Shown here: positions 28,545 through 40,000 of the stretch, in pieces
How the letters are laid out: the number at the start of each line of letters is the position of its first letter
Position numbering within the stretch: position 1 is the first letter of the stretch
Assembly (NCBI RefSeq): GCF_002269505.1
Contig: NZ_NQKQ01000004.1
Coordinates: forward strand, 64,301-128,300
Reading direction: 5' to 3'
Source of the DNA: Pseudomonas fragi
Lineage (GTDB): Bacteria > Pseudomonadota > Gammaproteobacteria > Pseudomonadales > Pseudomonadaceae
DNA: 64,000 nt
Notes under the pieces: model-generated
Seen by the model: only the letters and a program-made list of their open reading frames with translations
Database searches by the model: none
What the model was told of the DNA's origin: nothing
Translations under genes and position numbers: made by a program

Positions 28545-28648
28545 GTAGTCGCTGACGAGGCACGAGGCTGCGATAAGGCCCTAAGGGTCTTCAGAGAACC
28601 GGGGCTGCTTCGCAGCCCATCGCAGCCTCGTACCTCGTCAGCGACTAC
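28545..28648. repeat. REP-type inverted repeat (GTAGTCGCTG family)
   Basis: GTAGTCGCTGACGAGG (from 28545) pairs with CCTCGTCAGCGACTAC (to 28648). Inner arms GAGGCTGCGAT and ATCGCAGCCTC pair too, and a small inner hairpin (GGGCTGCTTCGCAGCCC) forms the tip. It lies between gatB and the RlpA-like gene, likely ending or stabilising the gatCAB mRNA. Confidence 0.85.
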
Positions 28649-28669
28649 AGGTCGTTCGCAAACGTTGCT

Positions 28670-30115
28670 TTAGCCTTCAAGCTTGCTTTTGAGCAGTTCG
28701 TTAACCTGTTGCGGGTTGGCTTTGCCTTTGGACGCTTTCATCGCCTGGCCGACAAAGAAACCGAACATTTTGCCGCGCTTGGCTTCGTCTGCCGCACGGT
28801 ATTGCTCGACCTGGTCGGCGTTGGCCGCCAGCATTTCATCCAGCACCTTTTCAATGGCACCGCTGTCGGTTACTTGCTTGAGGCCACGTTTTTCAATGAC
28901 TTCGTCCGCAGTACCTTCGCCATTGGCCATCGCTTCAAGCACTACCTTGGCGATTTTTCCGGAGATGGTGTTGTCCTTGATGCGCTGCAGCATGCCGCCC
29001 AATTGCTCGGCGCTGACTGGCGACTGGTCAATGTCCAGGCCTTGCTTGTTGAGCAGGCTGCCCAGCTCAACCATCACCCAGTTGGCCGCCAGCTTGGCGT
29101 CGCCACTGATGCTCACGACTTTTTCGAAGTAGTCCGCTTGTTCGCGGCTCGAAGCCAATACGCTGGCGTCGTAGGCCGACAGGCCGAACTGCGACTGGAA
29201 GCGCTCGCGCTTTTGCGGTGGCAGTTCTGGCAGGGTGGCGCGAACCTGTTCGATAAATGCATCTTCGATCACCACCGGCAGCAGGTCAGGGTCGGGGAAG
29301 TAACGGTAGTCGTTGGCTTCCTCCTTGCTGCGCATGGCGCGGGTTTCGTCTTTGTTCGGGTCGTACAGGCGAGTCTGTTGAATGACCTTGCCACCGTCTT
29401 CGATCAGCTCGATCTGACGCTGTACTTCGCTGTTGATCGCCTTCTCGATAAAACGGAACGAGTTGACGTTCTTGATCTCGCAGCGAGTCCCGAACTCGGC
29501 CTGGCCGACCGGGCGAATCGAGACGTTGCAGTCGCAACGCAGCGAGCCTTCAGCCATGTTGCCGTCGCAGATGCCCAGGTAGCGTACCAGGGCGTGCATC
29601 GCCTTGACGTAGGCCACGGCTTCTTTGGCGCTGCGCATGTCTGGCTCGGAAACGATCTCCAGCAGCGGGGTGCCGGCACGGTTCAGGTCGATGCCGGTGG
29701 CGCCGCTGAAGTCTTCGTGCAGGCTTTTGCCCGCATCTTCCTCAAGGTGCGCGCGGGTAATACCGACACGTTTGACGGTGCCGTCTTCAAGGGTGATGTC
29801 CAGGTGGCCCTTGCCAACAATCGGCAGTTCCATCTGGCTGATCTGGTAGCCCTTGGGCAGGTCGGGGTAGAAGTAGTTCTTGCGGGCAAACACGTTGTGC
29901 TGACCGATTTCAGCGTCAACGGCCACGCCGAACATGACGGCCATGCGCACGGCTTCCTGGTTCAGCACCGGCAGTACGCCGGGCATGCCCAGGTCTACCA
30001 GGCTGGCCTGGGTGTTCGGTTCGGCACCAAAGGTGGTGGCGCTACCGGAGAAAATCTTCGATTGGGTGGCGAGCTGGGAGTGAATTTCCAGCCCGATCAC
30101 AACTTCCCATTGCAT
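28670..30115 (-). CDS. gatB: Asp/Glu-tRNA amidotransferase subunit B
   Basis: A 481-residue subunit of GatCAB, which converts misacylated Asp-tRNA(Asn) or Glu-tRNA(Gln) to the amide form. Visible are the start [42 protein letters not shown] motifs (here [14 protein letters not shown]), [14 protein letters not shown], and the C-terminal YqeY-like tail with [12 protein letters not shown]. The ATG at 30115 has AGGAGAAAC upstream. It follows gatA by ten bases. Confidence 0.97.
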   Translation of the reverse strand: MQWEVVIGLEIHSQLATQSKIFSGSATTFGAEPNTQASLVDLGMPGVLPVLNQEAVRMAVMFGVAVDAEIGQHNVFARKNYFYPDLPKGYQISQMELPIVGKGHLDITLEDGTVKRVGITRAHLEEDAGKSLHEDFSGATGIDLNRAGTPLLEIVSEPDMRSAKEAVAYVKAMHALVRYLGICDGNMAEGSLRCDCNVSIRPVGQAEFGTRCEIKNVNSFRFIEKAINSEVQRQIELIEDGGKVIQQTRLYDPNKDETRAMRSKEEANDYRYFPDPDLLPVVIEDAFIEQVRATLPELPPQKRERFQSQFGLSAYDASVLASSREQADYFEKVVSISGDAKLAANWVMVELGSLLNKQGLDIDQSPVSAEQLGGMLQRIKDNTISGKIAKVVLEAMANGEGTADEVIEKRGLKQVTDSGAIEKVLDEMLAANADQVEQYRAADEAKRGKMFGFFVGQAMKASKGKANPQQVNELLKSKLEG

Positions 30116-30125
30116 GTGTTTCTCC

Positions 30126-31577
30126 TCAGAAGCCGGCAGGTGAGCGCGTATGCCAGTCAGTGTGCAACTGATACTGGTGAGCGACGTTGAGCAAGCGACC
30201 TTCCTGGAAGTAAGGCGCAAGCAGCTGCACGCCTACTGGCAGACCATCGACAAAACCGGCTGGCATCGACAGGCCCGGCAGGCCCGCAAGGTTGGCGGTA
30301 ATGGTGTAGACGTCTTCCAGATAGGCCGAAACCGGGTCGCTGTTTTTAGCGCCGATTTTCCAGGCCGGGTTAGGCGTGGTTGGGCCGAGGATGATGTCGA
30401 CTTCGTTGAACGCAGTCATGAAGTCGTTTTTGATCAGGCGACGGATTTTTTGCGCTTGCAGGTAGTAAGCGTCGTAGTAACCGGCTGACAGGGCGTAGGC
30501 ACCGACCAGAATCCGGCGCTGTACTTCCGGGCCAAAGCCTTCGGCGCGCGAACGCTTGTACAGGTCGGTAAGGTCTTTCGGGTTTTCACAGCGATGGCCG
30601 AAGCGCACGCCGTCAAAACGCGACAGGTTGGACGAAGCCTCTGCGGGGGCGATCACGTAGTACGCAGGAATCGCGTGCTGCATGTTCGGCAGGCTGATGG
30701 GCTTGATCACGGCGCCGAGCTTTTCCAGCTCCTTGACGCTGTTGTGGATTAGCTCGGCAATGCGCGGGTCGAGGCCTTCGCTGAAGAACTCCGCAGGTAC
30801 GCCGATGCGCAGGCCTTGCAGCGAGCCGTTGAGATTGGCGCTGAAGTCCGGCACTGGCTCGTCAATGCTGGTGGAGTCTTGCGGGTCGAAACCGGCCATG
30901 CCTTGCAGCAGGATGGCGCAATCTTCGGCCGTGCGAGCCAAAGGGCCAGCCTGGTCGAGGCTGGAGGCGTAAGCGATCATGCCCCAGCGCGAAACGCGAC
31001 CGTACGTCGGTTTCAGGCCTGTGAGGTTGGTCAGGGCTGCCGGCTGTCGGATAGATCCGCCAGTGTCGGTGCCGGTCGCCGCAGGCAACAGACGGGCGGC
31101 AACTGCCGCTGCCGAACCGCCCGACGAACCGCCGGGTACGTGCTCAAGATTCCACGGGTTTTTCACTGCGCCGTAGTAGCTCGATTCGTTGGCCGAGCCC
31201 ATGGCGAACTCGTCCATGTTGGTCTTGCCCAGGCTCACGGCGCCGGCTGCGGCCAGCTTGGCAACCACGGTGGCGTCGTAAGGTGCCTTGAAGTTGTCGA
31301 GCATCTTCGAGGCGCAGCTGGTGCGCACGCCCAAGGTGCAGAACAGGTCCTTGTGAGCGATTGGCGCACCCAGCAGGGCCCCGGTTTCACCGTTGGCGCG
31401 ACGTGCGTCAGCAGCCCTGGCCTGCTCTAGAGCAAGGTCTTCGGTGAGGGTGATGAAGCTGTTGAGCTGAGGATCGAGCTGGGCGATACGCGCCAGCAGG
31501 GTCTTGGTCAGCTCTTCAGAAGAAAACTTTTTATCGGCGAGTCCGCGGGCGATCTCGGCCAGAGTCAATTGATGCAT
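30126..31577 (-). CDS. gatA: Asp/Glu-tRNA amidotransferase subunit A
   Basis: A 483-residue amidase that supplies ammonia from glutamine to GatB. The amidase-signature Ser-cisSer-Lys triad is visible: Lys in [10 protein letters not shown] (about residue 76), [13 protein letters not shown], and the nucleophile Ser in [12 protein letters not shown]. It lies between gatC and gatB in one minus-strand operon. Length and motifs are standard. Confidence 0.97.
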   Translation of the reverse strand: MHQLTLAEIARGLADKKFSSEELTKTLLARIAQLDPQLNSFITLTEDLALEQARAADARRANGETGALLGAPIAHKDLFCTLGVRTSCASKMLDNFKAPYDATVVAKLAAAGAVSLGKTNMDEFAMGSANESSYYGAVKNPWNLEHVPGGSSGGSAAAVAARLLPAATGTDTGGSIRQPAALTNLTGLKPTYGRVSRWGMIAYASSLDQAGPLARTAEDCAILLQGMAGFDPQDSTSIDEPVPDFSANLNGSLQGLRIGVPAEFFSEGLDPRIAELIHNSVKELEKLGAVIKPISLPNMQHAIPAYYVIAPAEASSNLSRFDGVRFGHRCENPKDLTDLYKRSRAEGFGPEVQRRILVGAYALSAGYYDAYYLQAQKIRRLIKNDFMTAFNEVDIILGPTTPNPAWKIGAKNSDPVSAYLEDVYTITANLAGLPGLSMPAGFVDGLPVGVQLLAPYFQEGRLLNVAHQYQLHTDWHTRSPAGF

Positions 31578-31592
31578 GCAGGCTCTTTCCCT

Positions 31593-31880
31593 TTACTCGA
31601 TGACTTTAGGAACCAGATAGAGGCCGTTTTCGACCGCTGGTGCGATGGACTGGTAAGCCTCGCGATGATTGCTTTCAGTCACGACGTCTGCACGCAGGCG
31701 CTGGCTGGCTTCCAGTGGGTGGGCCAGAGGCTCGATACCGGTAGTGTCGACGGCCTGCATCTGATCAATCAGCCCCAAAATGCTGTTAAGGGCTTCGGTG
31801 GTGCGTGGAATATCGGCATCATTGAGGCCAAGACGGGCCAAATGTGCGATTTTTTCCACGTCGGAGCGGTCTAGCGCCAT
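31593..31880 (-). CDS. gatC: Asp/Glu-tRNA amidotransferase subunit C
   Basis: A 95-residue stabilising subunit of Gat[22 protein letters not shown] at the N-terminus, then [17 protein letters not shown], with YLVPKVIE at the C-terminus. It is first in the gatC-gatA-gatB operon, divergent from mreB. Confidence 0.94.
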   Translation of the reverse strand: MALDRSDVEKIAHLARLGLNDADIPRTTEALNSILGLIDQMQAVDTTGIEPLAHPLEASQRLRADVVTESNHREAYQSIAPAVENGLYLVPKVIE

Positions 31881-33128
<1,248 letters not shown>

Positions 33129-33161
33129 GATCGCCTGGTGCAGTCCTTTGGTTATCATCAG

Positions 33162-33189
33162 AAGGTAGCACTTTGCAGTGCTGCCTTTT
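33162..33189 (+). terminator. Attenuating hairpin between mreB and mreC
   Basis: AAGGTAGCACT (33162-33172) pairs with AGTGCTGCCTT (33177-33187), an 11-bp stem with one G-U pair and a 4-base loop, ending in TTTT (33186-33189). It is a plausible partial terminator giving more MreB than MreC and MreD. Confidence 0.6.
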
Positions 33190-33271
33190 GGCGTTTATCT
33201 TCTGTCAATCTTCATCCAGGCCGCTTGAAGCCGTATGAATAAGTTGAACACTTGCCCCGGAGGAGCGGCTT

Positions 33272-34336
33272 ATTAAACCGCTCTTTTCCAAAGGCCCCTC
33301 ATTGGGCGTGCGCTTTCTGGTGCTGGTCGTGCTATCGGTCGCGCTGATGGTAGTGGACGCTCGCTTCACGTTGCTCAAGCCTGTGCGCAGCCAGATGTCG
33401 CTGGTGCTGATGCAGTCCTACTGGATCACCGATTTGCCGCAGCGTTTGTGGCAGGGCGTGGCCAGTCAGTTCGGCAGCCGCACGGAGCTGGTGGCTGAAA
33501 ACGAGAAACTCAAAACCGAAAACCTCCTGCTTCAGGGCCGCATGCAAAAGCTGGCTGCCTTGACCGAGCAGAACGTTCGCTTGCGCGAGTTGCTCAACTC
33601 TTCGGCACTGGTTAACGAAAAGGTCGAAGTAGCCGAGTTGATCGGCATGGATCCCAACCCCTTTACCCATCGCATCATCATCAACAAGGGTGAGCGCGAC
33701 GGCGTTGTGCTGGGTCAGCCGGTGCTCGACGCGCGCGGGCTGATGGGCCAGGTGGTTGAGCTGATGCCCTACACCTCGCGTGTCTTGTTGCTGACCGATA
33801 CCACCCACAGCATTCCGGTGCAGGTCAACCGTAACGGGTTGCGGGCGATTGCCAGCGGCACGGGTAACCCCGAGAGCCTGGAGCTGCGTCATGTTGCCGA
33901 CACCGCGGATATCAAAGTAGGCGACCTGTTGGTCAGTTCGGGCCTGGGGCAGCGTTTCCCGGCCGGTTATCCGGTGGCAACGGTCAAGGAAGTGATTCAC
34001 GACTCCGGCCAGCCTTTTGCAATTGTGCGTGCTGTGCCGACGGCAGCCTTGAATCGCAGCCGCTACCTGTTGCTGGTATTCAGCGACAGCCGCACGCCTG
34101 AAGAGCGGGCCAACGACGCGGCCAAGGCTCAGCAGGCCGAGCAAAACGGTGAGCCGCCGCCGATCATTCCGGCGACGGTGCCCAAGCCGGCACCAGTAGC
34201 TATCCCGGCTGCGGTGACCCCGGTTCCGGCACCTGCGGTTGCCGACCCTAAAACCGTGAAGAAATCTGCGCCCGTTGCAACCCCTGCCGCCAAGCCGCCA
34301 GCCGCTGTGCCGGCCACTACTCGGGAGAGGCAATAA
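33272..34336 (+). CDS. mreC: Rod shape-determining protein MreC, probable ATT start
   Basis: A 354-residue bitopic membrane protein linking MreB with the elongation synthases. The N-terminal cytoplasmic IKPLFSKGPSLGVRF aligns with the E. coli MreC start MKPIFSRGPSLQLRL, placing the initiator at the ATT codon at 33272, with AGGAG (33261-33265) six bases upstream. The first conventional candidate, TTG at 33302, has no ribosome-binding site and would delete this segment. A TM helix, a coiled coil (LVAENEKLKTENLLLQGRMQKL), the beta domain and a Pro/Ala-rich C-terminal tail follow. Confidence 0.9.
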   Translation: MKPLFSKGPSLGVRFLVLVVLSVALMVVDARFTLLKPVRSQMSLVLMQSYWITDLPQRLWQGVASQFGSRTELVAENEKLKTENLLLQGRMQKLAALTEQNVRLRELLNSSALVNEKVEVAELIGMDPNPFTHRIIINKGERDGVVLGQPVLDARGLMGQVVELMPYTSRVLLLTDTTHSIPVQVNRNGLRAIASGTGNPESLELRHVADTADIKVGDLLVSSGLGQRFPAGYPVATVKEVIHDSGQPFAIVRAVPTAALNRSRYLLLVFSDSRTPEERANDAAKAQQAEQNGEPPPIIPATVPKPAPVAIPAAVTPVPAPAVADPKTVKKSAPVATPAAKPPAAVPATTRERQ

Positions 34337-34825
34337 ATGGCGAGTACCCGTTCGCGTAACGGCTGGATCATCTGGCTGACGTTTGCCATCGGCCTGTTGC
34401 TCAGCATTTCACCCATGCCGCAGTTCATGGAGATCCTGCGCCCGCTCTGGCTGGCCTTGCTGCTGGCCTTCTGGGCCTTGTACATGCCGCATAAAGTGGG
34501 CATGGTCACCGCGTTTTGCCTGGGGTTGGCCGAAGATGTGCTGTACGGCACCTTGCTGGGTCAAAATGCCCTGACGCTGACCCTGATTACCTTCCTGGTA
34601 CTGTCACTGCAACAGCGCCTGAGGGTGTTTCCGATGTGGCAGCAATGCCTGGTGCTACTGGTTATTTTCGGCCTGGCCCAGCTTGCCCAGTTGTGGCTCA
34701 GTGCCTTGACCGGCAACCGCCAGCCAACCCTGGCGCTGGTGTTGCCAGGGGTGATCAGTGCACTGTTGTGGCCCTGGGTCAGCTACGGGCTTCGCGGGTT
34801 GTGCCGACGCTTCAAAATCAATTAA
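34337..34825 (+). CDS. mreD: Rod shape-determining protein MreD
   Basis: A 162-residue inner-membrane protein with five hydrophobic segments, starting MASTRSRNGWIIWLTFAIGLLL. The family region GLAEDVLYGTLLGQNALTLTLITFLVL is conserved. Its ATG abuts the mreC stop, so it is translationally coupled. Confidence 0.92.
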   Translation: MASTRSRNGWIIWLTFAIGLLLSISPMPQFMEILRPLWLALLLAFWALYMPHKVGMVTAFCLGLAEDVLYGTLLGQNALTLTLITFLVLSLQQRLRVFPMWQQCLVLLVIFGLAQLAQLWLSALTGNRQPTLALVLPGVISALLWPWVSYGLRGLCRRFKIN

Positions 34826-34876
34826 CTGGATACGAGCCATTTCCTGGTTTGTGCACCTCGACAGGGAGATGTCTTG

Positions 34877-35482
34877 ATGACTTCGCTTTATCTGGCCTCT
34901 GGCTCACCGCGCCGGCGCGAGTTGCTGACTCAAATCGGCGTGCCGTTCACGGCGGTCAGTGCGGCCATCGACGAAACTCCCCTGCAAAATGAATCCCCTG
35001 TGGCCTATGTCGAGCGCCTGGCGCGCGAAAAGGCCCAGGCCGGCCGCCAGCAACTGGTCAAATCAATACCCGACAGTGCCTTTTGCGTGCTGGGAGCCGA
35101 TACGGCTGTGGTGCTTGATGAGCGCATTCTGGGCAAACCGGTCGACGAGGCTGATGCCTTGGCTATGCTCATGGCGCTGTCTGGCCGAGAGCACGAAGTG
35201 TTGACCGCCATCGCGATTATCGACGCTGGACGCTGCGAAACCCGCGTGGTGAGCAGCCAGGTGCGCTTTAGAAACATCAGCAAACAAGAAGCCAGCCTGT
35301 ATTGGGCCAGCGGTGAACCCCGGGATAAAGCCGGTGGCTACGCCATTCAGGGGTTGGCAGCGGTGTTTGTAGCGGGGCTCAATGGCAGTTATTCCGCCGT
35401 TGTAGGCTTGCCCGTGTGCGAAACCGCAGAACTGCTCGGGCATTTCGGCATACCCTGTTGGCAAAACCTTACCGTGCGCTGA
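34877..35482 (+). CDS. maf: Maf-family nucleoside triphosphate pyrophosphatase (YhdE type)
   Basis: A 201-residue dTTP/UTP pyrophosphatase that hydrolyses non-canonical nucleotides and is linked to septum control. Motifs are [14 protein letters not shown] at the N-terminus, [18 protein letters not shown] (catalytic Asp) and [25 protein letters not shown]. The ATG at 34877 is preceded by AGGGAG. It lies between mreD and rng, the usual order in gammaproteobacteria. Confidence 0.93.
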   Translation: MTSLYLASGSPRRRELLTQIGVPFTAVSAAIDETPLQNESPVAYVERLAREKAQAGRQQLVKSIPDSAFCVLGADTAVVLDERILGKPVDEADALAMLMALSGREHEVLTAIAIIDAGRCETRVVSSQVRFRNISKQEASLYWASGEPRDKAGGYAIQGLAAVFVAGLNGSYSAVVGLPVCETAELLGHFGIPCWQNLTVR

Positions 35483-35538
35483 ATACGGCACCTACGAGAC
35501 GTGGCACTACTGTGATGACGCCTGAACGAGACCCAGCC

Positions 35539-36996
35539 ATGAGTGAAGAGATCCTGATCAACATCACGCCGATGGAATCGCGCGTGGCGGTGGTAGAGAA
35601 CGGTGTTCTGCAAGAGGTGCATGTCGAGCGTACCCAGCGCCGGGGCATTGTCGGCAATATTTACAAAGGTAAAATTGTCAGGGTTTTGCCCGGCATGCAG
35701 GCTGCCTTTGTCGATATCGGCCTGGATCGCGCGGCTTTTATTCATGCCTCCGAGATTTCCCTGCGTGAAGGCCAGGCGGTTGAAAGCATCGGTACGCTGG
35801 TGCATGAAGGCCAGAGCCTGGTGGTGCAAGTCACCAAAGACCCGATTGGTTCCAAAGGCGCACGCCTGACCACGCAACTGTCGATTCCTTCGCGTTACCT
35901 GGTGTACATGCCACGCACTGCCCATGTCGGCATCTCCCTGAAGATCGAAGACGAAGCCGAGCGTGAACGCCTCAAGCAGGTGGTCAGCGATTGCGTGGCC
36001 CAGGAAGGCATCAAGGAAGCCGGTGGTTTTATCCTGCGCACGGCGGCCGAAGGTGCTGGCGCGGATGAGATCCTCATGGACATTCGCTACCTGCGGCGCT
36101 TGTGGGACCAGATCGGTGCCCAGATCAAGACCGTTGGTGCGCCGACGGTTATCTACGAAGACTTGGGCCTGGCGCTGCGCACATTGCGGGATCTGGTCAG
36201 CCCCAAGATCGAGAAAATTCGCATCGATTCGCGCGAAACCTTCCAGAGAACCACGCAGTTTGTGGCTGAACTGATGCCGGAAATCGCCGACCGCCTTGAG
36301 CACTACCCGGGCGAACGGCCGATTTTCGATTTGTATGGCGTTGAAGACGAAATCCAGAAAGCCCTGGACCGCAAGGTACCGCTCAAGTCCGGCGGTTATC
36401 TGGTGGTCGATCCGGCTGAAGCCATGACCACCATCGACGTCAACACCGGCGCGTTTGTGGGGCATCGCAACCTTGAAGAAACCATCTTCAAGACCAACCT
36501 CGAAGCCGCTACCGCCATTGCCCGGCAACTGCGCCTGCGCAACCTGGGCGGGATCATCATCATCGACTTCATCGACATGGAAGATGAAGAGCACCAGCGC
36601 CAGGTGATACGCACTCTGGAAAAACAGCTGGAGCGCGATCACGCCAAGACCAACATCATCGGCATCACTGAGCTGGGCCTGGTGCAAATGACCCGCAAGC
36701 GTACCCGCGAGAGTCTGGAGCAGGTCTTGTGCGAGCCGTGCGTGTGCTGCCAGGGCCGGGGCAAGCTGAAAACCCCGGAAACCATCTGCTACGAAATTTT
36801 TCGTGAAATTCTCCGTGAGGCCCGGGCCTATCAAGCCACCGGCTATCGTGTACTGGCCAACCAGAAAGTGGTGGATCGCTTGCTGGATGAAGAGTCGGGG
36901 AACGTCGCGGAACTGGAAGGCTTTATCGGGCGCACGATTCGTTTTCAGGTTGAAACCATGTATTCCCAGGAACAATACGACGTGGTGCTGCTCTGA
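35539..36996 (+). CDS. rng: Ribonuclease G
   Basis: A 485-residue endoribonuclease that matures the 5' end of 16S rRNA and decays mRNAs. The S1 domain (IVGNIYKGKIVRVLPGMQAAFVDIG) is followed by an RNase E/G catalytic core with the magnesium ligands in VDPAEAMTTIDVNTG and IIIDFIDM. The zinc-link cysteines are in LCEPCVCCQGRG. The ATG at 35539 gives the known N-terminus MSEEILINITPMESR. It follows maf by 56 bases. Confidence 0.96.
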   Translation: MSEEILINITPMESRVAVVENGVLQEVHVERTQRRGIVGNIYKGKIVRVLPGMQAAFVDIGLDRAAFIHASEISLREGQAVESIGTLVHEGQSLVVQVTKDPIGSKGARLTTQLSIPSRYLVYMPRTAHVGISLKIEDEAERERLKQVVSDCVAQEGIKEAGGFILRTAAEGAGADEILMDIRYLRRLWDQIGAQIKTVGAPTVIYEDLGLALRTLRDLVSPKIEKIRIDSRETFQRTTQFVAELMPEIADRLEHYPGERPIFDLYGVEDEIQKALDRKVPLKSGGYLVVDPAEAMTTIDVNTGAFVGHRNLEETIFKTNLEAATAIARQLRLRNLGGIIIIDFIDMEDEEHQRQVIRTLEKQLERDHAKTNIIGITELGLVQMTRKRTRESLEQVLCEPCVCCQGRGKLKTPETICYEIFREILREARAYQATGYRVLANQKVVDRLLDEESGNVAELEGFIGRTIRFQVETMYSQEQYDVVLL

Positions 36997-37022
36997 AGTC
37001 TCAGGCGTCGTATGGCGTTAAA

Positions 37023-37064
37023 AAGGGGCTGACTCCGGCCCCTTCGATCATTACTGAAGGGGCC
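37023..37064 (+). promoter_or_regulatory. Three-arm alternative hairpins between rng and yhdP
   Basis: Arm 1 AAGGGGC (37023-37029), arm 2 GGCCCCTTC (37037-37045) and arm 3 GAAGGGGCC (37056-37064). Arm 2 can pair with either arm 1 or arm 3, but not both. Arm 3 ends eight bases before the yhdP ATG and holds its purine-rich region, so the choice could gate translation of yhdP. Confidence 0.5.
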
Positions 37065-37071
37065 ACCTGAC

Positions 37072-40000
37072 ATGGAGCGTCTGACACGCTTTTTTGCCGC
37101 GCTGACCCGTTGGGGGTTGGGCGCGTGCGCTCTGGTTTTGGTGCTGACGGCGTTGTATGTCAGCATTGGCCGTGAATTGACCCCGTTGATTGCCGAATAC
37201 CGCATCGAGGTTCAAAACAAAGCTCGGGACGCCTTGGGCATGCCATTGACCATTGGCAGCCTCGAAGGAAGCTGGAGCGGCATGGCACCGGTATTGAAGG
37301 CCCACGATGTGATGGTCGGCGAGGGCAACAGCGCCCTGCGCCTGGACGAAGTGCAGGTGGTACCCGATGTGTGGGCCAGCCTGTTGAATCGTGATGTGCG
37401 CATTGCCGGTGTGCAGCTCAATGGCCTGCAACTGAGCCTTCGCCAGGACGAGAGCGGCCACTGGAGCCTTGAAGGGCTGCCGGTGCAGGACGACCAGCCG
37501 CTCGACCCTGAGCAGTTGCTCACCCAGTTGCAACACGTGGCGCGATTGTCGGTGCTCGACAGCCAGGTGACCCTTGAACCCTATAAACAAGCCCCGTTGA
37601 CCCTGACCTATGTTGGGCTGACGCTGGACGTTGGTGCCTCTGATCAGCGCCTTGATGCACGCCTTACCCTGCCTGATGGCCAGCCTGTCGCGCTGAGTGT
37701 CTCGACCCAGGTCCAGGCCAGCCGGTGGCGTGATGGTGCGGCCCAGGCCTATGTGAGTCTGCCGCAAAGTGACTGGGCCAAGTGGCTGCCGGCTACGCTG
37801 ATTGCGCCGTGGAAGGTGTCCGAGCTCAAGGCCGGTGGCGAGTTCTGGTTTAACTGGAGCCGGGGCTCGGTGCAGAGCGCGGTCGCGCGCCTGAATGCCC
37901 CCAAATTCACCGGTGCCTACGCCGGGCGCAAAGCTGAATCCATCGACAACCTGGCCTTGCACGCCTGGGCCGAACGCGGCAAGCAGGGTTTCAATGTGGT
38001 GCTCGACTCATTGGCCATGAACCTGGGCAAGACGCGCTGGGAAACCCGCATGCAATTGCAGCAGTTTGCGGCCACCGATAAAGAGCAGGCGCGCTGGCAC
38101 CTGCAGGCAGACCGTCTGGACCTGACGCCGATCACGCCGTTGATGGACTCGCTGGCACCTGTTCCTGAAGCTGTGGCCAAGGTCATCGACCAACTGAGCG
38201 TTACTGGCACATTGCGCAATGTGTTGGCGGACTATCGACCGTCAGCCACAGACGATCAGAAAATCAGCTTCGCAGCCAACCTGGAGCAGGTCGGCTTCAA
38301 CGCCACTCACGGTGCACCGGCGGCCCGCAACGTCAGTGGCCTGATCAGCGGCGATCTGGGCAAGGGCGAACTGCGTCTCGACAGCAAGGATTTCATGCTG
38401 CACCTGGCCCCGATCTTCGCCAAGCCCTGGCAATACCTGCAAGCCAATGCGCTGCTGACCTGGACCCTGAACAAGGACAGCTTCACCCTGATTGCGCCCT
38501 ACATCAAAGTGTTGGGCGAAGAGGGCAAAATCGCAGCCGACTTCTTGATCCGCATTCACCTCGACCATTCCCAGGAAGACTACATGGACCTGCGGGTTGG
38601 TCTTACGGATGGCGACGGCCGTTTCACCCCCAAGTACCTGCCTGAAGTCCTGAGCCCGGCCCTCACCGAGTGGCTGAGCACGGCGATTATCAAGGGGGCG
38701 GTCGACGAGGGCTTTTTCCAGTATCAAGGCTCGCTAAGCCATGATGCCGTTGCTGCGGCGCGCAATATCAGCCTGTTTTTCAAGGTGCATGGCGCGGAGC
38801 TGGCGTTCCAGCCTGGCTGGCCCCATGTGCGTAACGTCTCGGGCGATGTGTTTATTGAAGACAGTGGCGTACGGATCATGGCCAGCAAAGGCCAGTTGCT
38901 CGACACCCAGGTGCGCAACGTGGCCGTCAGCATCCCGCATGTGCCTGCCGGCAAGGTCAGCCATTTGTTTCTGGACGGGGATTTCGATGGCGGGCTGGGC
39001 GACGGCCTGAAAATTCTGCAAGAGGCGCCGATTGGCACCGCCGACACCTTCGCCGGCTGGCAGGGTGAAGGTTCGCTCAAGGGCCGTGTCGATCTGGATA
39101 TCCCGCTGGAAAAAAGCGTGGAGCCGAAAATCCTTGTGGATTTCAGTACCGACAAGGCCCGTCTGAAACTCAGCGAACCCGAGCTTGAACTGACCCAGCT
39201 CAAGGGCGACTTCCGTTTTGACAGCGCCAAGGGCCTGAGCGGCAAAGGCATCAGCGCGCGGGCGTTCGATCGCCCGATCAAGGCGCAGATTTTCGCCGAC
39301 GGCAAGCCCGGTCGCATCAGTACCCGGGTAGTGGCCAGCGGCCAGGTAGGCGTTAAAAAGCTCACGGACTGGCTCAAGTTCAATCAGCCGATCCCGGTGA
39401 GCGGCGATTTGCCATATCAATTGCAACTCACCCTGGACGGGGCCGACAGCCAGTTGCGGGTTAGCTCCAGCCTCAAAGGCGCTGTGGTTGATCTGCCTGC
39501 GCCCTTTGGCCTGGCGGCCAATGAAAGCCGCAACAGCGTGTTCCGCATGACCCTGCAAGGTGCCGAGCGGCGTTACTGGTTTGACTACGGTGACCTGGCC
39601 AACCTGACCTTTGCCGCCCCCAACGGCAAGTTTGAAGAGGGGCGCGGTGAGCTGTTTCTGGGCGATGGCAATCCCGTATTACCTACGAGTAAAGGTTTGC
39701 GCATTCGCGGTGTACTGTCGGAACTCGACGTTGCCCCCTGGCAGGCGCTGGTGGAACGTTATGCGGGCAATGACCCGGGTGGCAGTGCCAAGCAACTGCT
39801 CAGCAGTGCGGACTTTAAAGTCGGCAAGTTGATTGCCTTCGGTACCCAGCTGGATCAGGTGCGTCTGGTCATGAAGCGCGTTGCCGCTTCCTGGGCGCTG
39901 CAAATCGACAGCAAGCAGGCTACCGGGGCCGTAACCCTGCCGGATGCGAAGAACGCGCCGATTGTGGTCAATATGCAGACCATTCGCCTGCCTGCGCCCG

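Noticed and set aside
28709..30190. A 493-codon open frame antisense to gatB
   Set aside because: Low-complexity Val/Gly/Gln composition typical of an antisense shadow; gatB is intact and recognisable over the same span.
33302..33304. TTG as the mreC start
   Set aside because: No Shine-Dalgarno sequence, and it removes the conserved KPLFSKGPS segment; ATT at 33272 fits better.
35389..36975. A 528-codon open frame antisense to rng
   Set aside because: It mirrors the codon pattern of rng in a high-GC genome, has no recognisable domain and no ribosome-binding site. The rng frame is fully conserved.
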